Shown here one piece after another: positions 1 through 5,039 of a stretch of 11,891 bases of DNA (positions within the stretch are counted from its first letter, which is position 1; every line of letters begins with the position of its first letter). Source of the stretch: an uncultured Bacteroides sp. (lineage in GTDB: Bacteria; Bacteroidota; Bacteroidia; Bacteroidales; Bacteroidaceae); assembly GCA_900557355.1 (NCBI GenBank), contig USSR01000146.1:1-11891 (forward strand). The letters are read 5' to 3'. The notes under the pieces were generated by a model. The model saw only the letters and a program-made list of their open reading frames with translations. It had not been told where the DNA came from and made no database searches. A program made the position numbers and the translations under genes.

Positions 1-1521
1 ATCAAAGGCATGCTGGTAGTCAACTATACAGGGCACGGAAGTACTTCCGCCTGGGCAGAGGAGAATCTGCTGAACATGGGAGATATTACCAAGATGACAT
101 CCCCACGTCTTCCTCTATGGATAACAGCTACTTGTGACTTTACCCGTTTCGACGATATCCAGACTTCCGCCGGAGAGCAGGCATTCCTGAATGCCAAAGG
201 CGGGGCTATTGCTTTGCTCACCACTTCCCGGGTGGTATATGCTGCGCAGAATTCTATTTTAAACCAGGCTTTCCTTCGTCATATCTTTTCCCGCCCTGAA
301 GGTAAACGCCTGCGACTGGGAGATGTTATGCGGCTTTCAAAGTGCGATGCATCTTTGGCTACTGACAAGAATAAATTGAATTTCTCTCTGATCGGCGATC
401 CTGCCTTGACCCTGGCATATCCTGATTATCAAATCCAGGTGGATGAATTTGCCGGAGTGAATGTAGCAGAAGAAACAAACACCTATCCGCAGGTGAAAGC
501 CGGTAGCAAGATTACTGTAAAAGGACGTATCCTGACTCCCGAAGGTGCTTTAGCAGAAGACTTTACCGGCACAGTGCATCCTACTGTACTGGATAGTAAG
601 GAAGAAGTAACCACTCTTGATAATCGTGGTGAGGGGGCTTATACTTATACGGAGCGCAGTAAAACTCTCTTCTCAGGCAGTGATTCGGTTCGTCAGGGGC
701 GGTTTGAGTTTACTTTCCCTGTACCGTTGGATATCAATTATTCCGATGAAGAAGGCTTATTGAGTCTTTACGCTCTGGATGCTGTTCACTCTAATGAAGC
801 GGGCGGAGCTTTCGACCGTTTCCTGGTAGGCGGTACGGATGATGATGTTTCTTTGGCAGATACGTTAGGCCCTAAGATAACCATTTATCTGAATACGCCG
901 GACTTCAGTTCCGGTGGACAAACCAATACTACTCCCTTGTTTGTAGCCGAGTTAGAAGTCGCGGATGGTATCAATACGGTTGGCAATGGTATCGGGCATG
1001 ACCTTTCGCTTAGTATAGACGGCAGTGCGGTGTCGACTTACAATCTGAATGATTATTATACTCCGGTAGCGGGAGATTATACCCGGGGTACAGTGCATTT
1101 TTCAGTGCCCGAACTTACGGAGGGGAAACATATATTGTCATTCCGTGCTTGGGATTTACTGAATAATTCTTCTACAAAGACTTTAGAGTTTGAGGTGGTT
1201 CGAGGGCTACGTCCCGGTCTCTTTTCAGTAACTTGCACACAGAGTCCTGCCCGTGAAAGTACTACATTTATTCTTTCTCACAATCGCCCCGGTTCCACAC
1301 TTTCAGTCCGTATGTCCGTGTATGATTTTGCCGGGCGGGAAATGTGGACACATATGGAGAAAGGAATATCTGAAGGACAAACCTACTATGTAGAATGGGA
1401 TTTGTGTAGTAACGGTGGGCAACGCCTGGCACCGGGTGTTTATCTATATCGTGCTTCTATTGTCTCTGATGGCAGTCGTGAAAGTACGAAATCACAGAAA
1501 ATCATCATCCTGTCACAATAA
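1..1521 (+). CDS. porU: PorU-like type IX secretion sortase/C25 cysteine peptidase, 3' part
   Basis: The reading frame is open from base 1, so the start codon and N-terminal half lie outside the window; 506 residues remain. Numbering from the first codon, the GHG motif places a histidine at residue 12 and the motif ATCDF places a cysteine at residue 45. The 33-residue spacing equals that of the catalytic His/Cys pair of gingipain RgpB (211/244). The peptidase domain ends near residue 143 after a FSLIGDPAL segment typical of C25 enzymes. Beta-rich domains follow, and a C-terminal domain (about 411-506, containing APGVYLYRA and ending KIIILSQ) resembles type IX sorting domains. In Porphyromonas, PorU is the surface sortase that removes sorting domains from cargo and attaches the cargo to A-LPS. 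The immediate downstream neighbour is porV, its known partner, which strongly supports the call. Another C25 surface protease is possible but less likely. GAP: whether cargo is processed in this organism is unknown. Confidence 0.88.
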   Translation: MKGMLVVNYTGHGSTSAWAEENLLNMGDITKMTSPRLPLWITATCDFTRFDDIQTSAGEQAFLNAKGGAIALLTTSRVVYAAQNSILNQAFLRHIFSRPEGKRLRLGDVMRLSKCDASLATDKNKLNFSLIGDPALTLAYPDYQIQVDEFAGVNVAEETNTYPQVKAGSKITVKGRILTPEGALAEDFTGTVHPTVLDSKEEVTTLDNRGEGAYTYTERSKTLFSGSDSVRQGRFEFTFPVPLDINYSDEEGLLSLYALDAVHSNEAGGAFDRFLVGGTDDDVSLADTLGPKITIYLNTPDFSSGGQTNTTPLFVAELEVADGINTVGNGIGHDLSLSIDGSAVSTYNLNDYYTPVAGDYTRGTVHFSVPELTEGKHILSFRAWDLLNNSSTKTLEFEVVRGLRPGLFSVTCTQSPARESTTFILSHNRPGSTLSVRMSVYDFAGREMWTHMEKGISEGQTYYVEWDLCSNGGQRLAPGVYLYRASIVSDGSRESTKSQKIIILSQ

Positions 1522-1541
1522 ACAGGGGGATTCTCTGTTTA
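1519..1541 (+). other. stem-loop overlapping the porU stop codon
   Basis: TAAACAG (1519-1525) pairs with CTGTTTA (1535-1541), a 7-bp stem that includes the stop codon of porU. G-C and G-T pairs could extend it inward. The bases after it (ATTAGTATT) are AT-rich but not a U-run, so it is a weak terminator candidate at best. Confidence 0.3.
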
Positions 1542-1558
1542 ATTAGTATTAAAAAGAT

Positions 1559-1582
1559 ATTCTTCATCCGCAGATGAAGAAT
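1559..1582 (+). other. perfect 10-bp hairpin just upstream of porV
   Basis: ATTCTTCATC (1559-1568) and GATGAAGAAT (1573-1582) form a perfect 10-bp stem around a 4-base loop (CGCA). It ends 13 bases before the porV start codon and no U-run follows. That position suits an mRNA processing, stability or translation element better than an intrinsic terminator. No TAnnTTTG promoter is visible in the 74-bp gap, so porU and porV are probably co-transcribed through it. Confidence 0.5.
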
Positions 1583-1595
1583 TAAATAATATCGT

Positions 1596-2768
1596 ATGAA
1601 GAAATACATCTTACCATTAATCATAGCTTTCTTGTCCGTACACCTTCTTGCTCAGGACAAGAATCAGTTTAACCCTGTTAATACCGGTGTTAACTCTCTG
1701 GGTATTGCCCCTGACTCCCGTGGTGGTGGTATGGGAGATGTGGGCGCGGCTACAGATCCGGATGTGAACTCCCAATTCTGGAACCCGGCAAAGTATCCGT
1801 TTACTATCAGCCGTGCCGGAGTGGCGGGGTTTTTTACTCCCTCGTTGCGTAAGCTGGTGAATGATATTGACTTGGCATATCTGGCAGGGTACTATCGCAT
1901 CGGAGATTATCAGGCAGTCAGCGGTTCTTTGCGTTATTTCTCTTTGGGTGAAGTTCCTGTGGCATATCAGGATGAGAATTCTCCCGGATATACCATTAAA
2001 CCTTATGAAATGGCGGTGGATATAGCTTACTCACGTATGCTTTCCGAGCGTTTCTCTGCAGCGGTTGCATTACGGTATATTTACTCCGACCTGGCATACA
2101 GGGAAGACGAAGAAGTTTCTGCCGGTTCCGCTTTTGCTGCCGACATTGCCTTCTATTATACAAATTACGTCATACTTGCCCAGCGTGAGTGCATGCTTTC
2201 TTTCGGATTGAATGCTTCTAATATCGGTACGAAGATTTCTTATGATAGCGGTAATACCAGTCAGTTCCTGCCTACTAACTTGCGTTTGGGTGCTTCTTTA
2301 CTGTTCCCGATAGATGATTACAATACAATTGGAGTTAGTTTCGACGCCAATAAATATATGCTTCCCACCCGTCCTATCCGTGGAGAAGACGAGTCACAGG
2401 AAGAATATGAAGAACGTCTGGACCGTGATTATAATGATATCTCACCCATTAAGGGTATTTTCAAATCTTTCAGTGATGCTCCCGGTGGTTTCAAGGAAGA
2501 ACTGCAGGAGATACAATGGTCGTTGGGATTGGAATATACCTATCACGAACAGTTCTCCATTCGTGGTGGTTACCATTGGGAACATGAGAACAAAGGAAAC
2601 CGCAAGTATTTCTCTTTCGGAGCAGGTTTCAAGATGAGCGTGTTTTCACTGGATGCTGCTTACCTGGTATCTACAGCGCAGAGCAATCCACTCGACCAGA
2701 CACTTCGCTTCACGTTAGGTTTCGACCTTGACGGAATAAAGGACTTGTTCGGACGTCGTAGAAGATAA
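1596..2768 (+). CDS. porV: PorV-like type IX secretion outer-membrane barrel protein
   Basis: The product is 390 residues, complete, with a signal peptide (MKKYILPLIIAFLSVHLLA) probably cleaved after Ala19. The mature N-terminus carries the glycine-rich block around SRGGGMGDVGAATDPD and then NSQFWNPAKYPF, typical of the PorV/LptO family of FadL-like outer-membrane barrels. An acidic stretch (about residues 267-280) precedes PIKGIFKSFSDAPGGFKEE, another family hallmark, and amphipathic strands continue to an Arg-rich C-terminus (GRRRR). In Porphyromonas, PorV is a shuttle that takes cargo from the SprA translocon to PorU at the cell surface. Here it lies 74 bp downstream of the porU-like gene in the same orientation, the conserved family arrangement. 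Length and motifs agree with the family and no damage is visible. The start is chosen because it gives a clean signal peptide; no Shine-Dalgarno is evident, as usual in Bacteroides. Confidence 0.9.
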   Translation: MKKYILPLIIAFLSVHLLAQDKNQFNPVNTGVNSLGIAPDSRGGGMGDVGAATDPDVNSQFWNPAKYPFTISRAGVAGFFTPSLRKLVNDIDLAYLAGYYRIGDYQAVSGSLRYFSLGEVPVAYQDENSPGYTIKPYEMAVDIAYSRMLSERFSAAVALRYIYSDLAYREDEEVSAGSAFAADIAFYYTNYVILAQRECMLSFGLNASNIGTKISYDSGNTSQFLPTNLRLGASLLFPIDDYNTIGVSFDANKYMLPTRPIRGEDESQEEYEERLDRDYNDISPIKGIFKSFSDAPGGFKEELQEIQWSLGLEYTYHEQFSIRGGYHWEHENKGNRKYFSFGAGFKMSVFSLDAAYLVSTAQSNPLDQTLRFTLGFDLDGIKDLFGRRRR

Positions 2769-2851
2769 ATCAGCTCATAACTTTATTCCTTCTTTTCAGA
2801 TAAGAATTATCTTACTTCACCTTTATAAGCACACAGTTGTTTCCTTTCATG

Positions 2852-3005
2852 GAAGTTCAGTTTACTCCAAATGGTAACTTTAGTAACTCCACACGGTAAC
2901 TCCATTTACATGCCGTGGTAAAGGTCGTTACAATAAGGGGTAAAGGCCGTTACATACGGCAGTAAATGCTTTTACATCTTGCAGTAAACCGTCGGTAAAT
3001 GCTAT
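2852..3005. repeat. 22-bp-periodic array of GTAA and TTAC half-sites
   Basis: GTAA occurs at 2874, 2896, 2918, 2940, 2962 and 2984, always exactly 22 bp apart. TTAC occurs at 2862, 2906, 2928, 2950 and 2972, on a second 22-bp phase 10 bp downstream of GTAA. Units starting at 2896, 2918, 2940 and 2962 therefore each contain the palindrome GTAA-N6-TTAC, the best pair being GTAAAGGTCGTTAC and GTAAAGGCCGTTAC. The first unit (2852) keeps only TTTAC. Unit 2874 has GTAAC in place of TTAC, and the last has an extra GTAAA at 2995. The bases between half-sites vary a lot. The period is about two helical turns, so all sites would face one side of the DNA. Function is unknown. Candidates are an array of protein-binding sites or a decayed tandem repeat; 22 is not a multiple of 3, so it is not coding. 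Confidence 0.8.
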
Positions 3006-3046
3006 TGATTGATTATCAGTAAACTAACAAGAATAGAATTACAGAG

Positions 3047-3070
3047 CACTGAATCTTGTCTTTTTCAGTG
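3047..3070. repeat. 7-bp inverted repeat upstream of the sigma promoter
   Basis: CACTGAA (3047-3053) and TTCAGTG (3064-3070) are exact inverted copies around a 10-base spacer. The element ends about 39 bp before the -33 box of the sigma-gene promoter. It could be an operator or a weak terminator stem; no U-run follows. Chance occurrence is possible. Confidence 0.4.
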
Positions 3071-3108
3071 AATACTATCCACAGACGATTGAATTCGCAT
3101 AAATTAAA

Positions 3109-3140
3109 TTTGGAGGCAAAGATAAACAGTTATATCTTTG
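3109..3140 (+). promoter_or_regulatory. Bacteroides-type promoter for the ECF sigma gene
   Basis: The -33 box TTTG (3109-3112) is followed, after 20 bp, by TATCTTTG (3133-3140), a full match to the Bacteroides -7 consensus TAnnTTTG. This is the housekeeping promoter architecture of the phylum. Transcription would begin shortly after 3140, leaving a leader of about 45 bases before the sigma start codon. It is the only match of this quality I found in the non-coding gaps, which suggests that the sigma/anti-sigma pair is expressed constitutively at some level. Confidence 0.75.
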
Positions 3141-3148
3141 TCTCTCAG

Positions 3149-3170
3149 ATTCAGTCATTGATTCCTGAAT
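3149..3170 (+). other. small inverted repeat in the sigma-gene leader
   Basis: ATTCAG (3149-3154) and CTGAAT (3165-3170) are inverted copies around a 10-base spacer, between the promoter and the start codon. They could form a weak hairpin in the mRNA leader. The half-site CTGAA/TTCAG is shared with the repeat at 3047-3070. Significance is uncertain. Confidence 0.3.
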
Positions 3171-3191
3171 AGTTGTATGGAATAGTATGAA

Positions 3192-3821
3192 ATGAAAAAA
3201 ATGATTTTAGAATCGGTGAAAGACACAGAAGATATCCATAGCCTCTTAACAATGATTCAAGAGGAAAATACATTGGCATTCAATATGTTCTATGAGATGT
3301 ATTATGACCAGGTATTTCGCTATACTTACTATTTTCTGAAAGATACAGAATCTTGTCGGGAAGTAGTTGCTGATGTTTTCTTTGCTGTATGGCAATCGCG
3401 CAAAAGACTAAAGGATATAGAAAATCTGGAAGCTTATTTATTTATATCCGTAAGAAACGAGGTTACCCGTTACAATAAGAAAAATGGCAGGCAAAATCGT
3501 GTCTCATTGGATGAATTACCTGTCCAATTGGAAATCACAGAAGAAGAATCTCCTTACGATAAGATCTCTTATAAAGAAATGGAGCAGCTATTGGGAAAGA
3601 TTATTGGCGAATTGCCGGAAAAATGCCGTTTGATATTTCTTATGGCTCGTCAGGAGCAATTAAAACCCAAAGAAATAGCAGAGAGACTTTGCATTTCGGA
3701 AAACACGGTGCGCGTACAAATGAAAATTGCTATAGAAAAGATTATCAAGCAAATAAAACCCTATTATCCGGACTTGACTCTTTCTCTATTATGGTCTTTC
3801 TTTTTCTCTTTCATTAGTTAA
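3192..3821 (+). CDS. ECF RNA polymerase sigma factor, FecI-like, of a PUL
   Basis: This 209-residue protein is an extracytoplasmic-function sigma-70 factor that would direct RNA polymerase to the promoters of the adjoining SusC/SusD locus. Region 2 spans about residues 27-92 (FNMFYEMYYDQVFRY through AYLFISVRNE). Region 4 spans about 131-186, with LPEKCRLIFLMARQEQ and a helix-turn-helix at about 157-184 (KPKEIAERLCISENTV). There is no region 1 or 3, as expected for the class. Residues 195-209 (LTLSLLWSFFFSFIS) form a very hydrophobic tail after region 4. The start at 3192 is preferred because an ATG at 3187 meets a stop after two codons; Met4 (3201) is an alternative. An anti-sigma gene follows 74 bp downstream, the standard FecI-FecR order. 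In Bacteroides such pairs commonly control host-glycan PULs. Confidence 0.93.
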   Translation: MKKMILESVKDTEDIHSLLTMIQEENTLAFNMFYEMYYDQVFRYTYYFLKDTESCREVVADVFFAVWQSRKRLKDIENLEAYLFISVRNEVTRYNKKNGRQNRVSLDELPVQLEITEEESPYDKISYKEMEQLLGKIIGELPEKCRLIFLMARQEQLKPKEIAERLCISENTVRVQMKIAIEKIIKQIKPYYPDLTLSLLWSFFFSFIS

Positions 3822-3895
3822 AGAATTTAAAAATACGGGATGCCTTTTAAATGAAATCCCATCAAGCCTACTCCTCAATTTAGAAACAATTAATT

Positions 3896-4903
3896 ATGAG
3901 CGAGGAAAACAACCTTATTGATATTCTACGAAATGAATTAATTCATGACATCAGTGATCATGAAAAAGCGATGTTAGAAGACTGGAGTCATTCTAATGAT
4001 GATAATCGTAGTTTCCGCCAGTTGATTCGTGAAATGAAACTTTCTTCTGAAATCGAAAAGAAAGAAGAAGAAATGAAATCCTATATCTTGCAAGAAGTTC
4101 ATAAACGGATAAACAGGAGCCGGTACATCAGGCGTCTTCTAAAGATCAGCACTGTGGCCGCTTCTATTGCAATTCTATTGGGAATGACCGGCTATTTTTC
4201 ATATAAAGAAGGTTTCAATCAAGTCAACAGTCAACAAATAGAGATGTCTAATCCATTCGGTATGTTATCAACAATCACTTTACCCGATGGGAGTAAAGTC
4301 ATTTTGAATGCCGGAACTACAATCACTTATCCCAATGCTTTTGTCTCAAAGAACAGGGAAGTCGAAATAAATGGAGAAGCTTTCTTTGAGGTGGCTCATG
4401 ATGCCGAGCATCCTTTTATAGTGAAGGCTAATCAGATTAACGTTGAAGTATTGGGTACACAATTCAATGTAAAAGCATACGAAGAAGATGACTGGATTGA
4501 GGTTTCTTTATCAGAAGGAAAAGTTGAGGTGCAGAGTAAAGACAAGAAAAGAAGAATCTTCCTGTCTCCTGGAGAACAAGCATATTATGATAAGCACAAT
4601 CATTCTTTGACTACACGTACAGTGGATATTGCCCATTATACATCGTGGAGAAACGGGATCTATTATTTCAGGGCACTTCCTTTGAAAGAAATAGTCAAAC
4701 AGCTTGAACGTATTTTCAATGTAAATATTTGCATAACCTCTTCTAATATTGAGGATATTATTCTGACCGGCGACTTCTTACGAGGTGAGAATCTGGAGCA
4801 AATATTGCGTGTGATAACTGCAGATAAACGTTTAAAATACAGGATTGAAGAATATATGATCTATATAGATGAAAATAAAAGAACTCGGAAAAGAATTTAT
4901 TAA
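3896..4903 (+). CDS. FecR-family anti-sigma factor, inner-membrane signal transducer
   Basis: This 335-residue protein would hold the upstream ECF sigma factor at the membrane and release it when the partner SusC signals ligand. The N-terminal cytoplasmic part (1-80) is helical and charged. A single membrane segment lies at about 84-103 (ISTVAASIAILLGMTGYFSY). The periplasmic FecR domain covers about 118-215, with the hallmark TLPDGSKVILNAGTTITYP, REVEINGEAFFEVAHD and VLGTQFNVKAY motifs. The C-terminal domain (about 255-325, from YYFRALPLKEIVKQLERIFN to YRIEEYMIYID) matches the DUF4974-type domain usual in Bacteroides FecR proteins, which is thought to meet the STN domain of the transporter. 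Length and order are normal for the family. It is probably co-transcribed with the sigma gene. A hairpin 45 bp downstream of its stop separates it from susC. Confidence 0.93.
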   Translation: MSEENNLIDILRNELIHDISDHEKAMLEDWSHSNDDNRSFRQLIREMKLSSEIEKKEEEMKSYILQEVHKRINRSRYIRRLLKISTVAASIAILLGMTGYFSYKEGFNQVNSQQIEMSNPFGMLSTITLPDGSKVILNAGTTITYPNAFVSKNREVEINGEAFFEVAHDAEHPFIVKANQINVEVLGTQFNVKAYEEDDWIEVSLSEGKVEVQSKDKKRRIFLSPGEQAYYDKHNHSLTTRTVDIAHYTSWRNGIYYFRALPLKEIVKQLERIFNVNICITSSNIEDIILTGDFLRGENLEQILRVITADKRLKYRIEEYMIYIDENKRTRKRIY

Positions 4904-4948
4904 CCCTAAAAAAAATGCCTATGATGAAATGATATAGTAGTATGGAAA

Positions 4949-4978
4949 AAGCGAAAAATGCGCTAACATTTTTCGCTT
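4949..4978 (+). terminator. 12-bp hairpin between fecR-like gene and susC, candidate terminator
   Basis: AAGCGAAAAATG (4949-4960) and CATTTTTCGCTT (4967-4978) form a perfect 12-bp stem around a 6-base loop (CGCTAA). It lies 45 bp after the anti-sigma stop codon and 61 bp before the susC start codon, so it probably ends or attenuates the sigma/anti-sigma transcript. On the + strand no U-run follows (CAGTTAAG), which weakens an intrinsic-terminator reading. Read on the - strand the stem is followed by TTTCC, giving a run of five T. It could instead be an RNA stability or processing element protecting the 5' end of susC mRNA. Confidence 0.55.
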
Positions 4979-5039
4979 CAGTTAAGACTAGAGTCTGTAA
5001 TTGTTCATGGATTTACAAACCTAAAATCAATACAAAAAT
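4979..5039 (+). promoter_or_regulatory. presumed ECF-dependent promoter region of susC
   Basis: These 61 bases between the hairpin and the susC start codon contain no TTTG/TAnnTTTG housekeeping promoter. Given the upstream sigma factor, the susC promoter is expected here and should be recognised by that ECF sigma. A 5-bp-arm palindrome, AGACT-AG-AGTCT (4985-4996), is present. I cannot point to exact -35 and -10 boxes, so this is an inference from position. Confidence 0.35.

Larger units (their letters stand above)
2769..3191. other. 423-bp intergenic region between porV and the ECF sigma gene
   Basis: No convincing protein-coding gene or structural RNA is visible here. From left to right it holds a weak AT-only hairpin after porV (AGATAA 2798-2803, TTATCT 2807-2812), the 22-bp-periodic array (2852-3005), an inverted repeat (3047-3070), the promoter of the sigma gene (3109-3140) and a short leader. 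It separates core porU-porV from the PUL and is the likeliest boundary between the two. Confidence 0.7.

Noticed and set aside
2314..2637. Overlapping + strand reading frame of 107 codons inside porV
   Set aside because: It lies wholly in another frame of the convincing porV gene and shows no recognisable domain, signal or start region.
2798..2812. Intrinsic terminator after porV (AGATAA-GAA-TTATCT)
   Set aside because: The stem has six pairs, five of them A-T, with a 3-base loop and no U-run after it. It is too weak to call, although a terminator is expected in this area.
2852..3005. CRISPR array reading of the 22-bp repeats
   Set aside because: There is no conserved repeat of CRISPR length with unique spacers; only short half-sites recur within each 22-bp unit, and no cas gene is present.
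3837..3860. Hairpin GGGAT/ATCCC between the sigma and anti-sigma genes
   Set aside because: Only five pairs around a 14-base loop with no U-run; it is not enough to support a terminator between two genes that are normally co-transcribed.
4985..4996. AGACT-AG-AGTCT palindrome upstream of susC as a firm operator
   Set aside because: Five-base arms are short enough to occur by chance, and no repeat of the motif was found elsewhere in the window. It is mentioned only within the promoter region.
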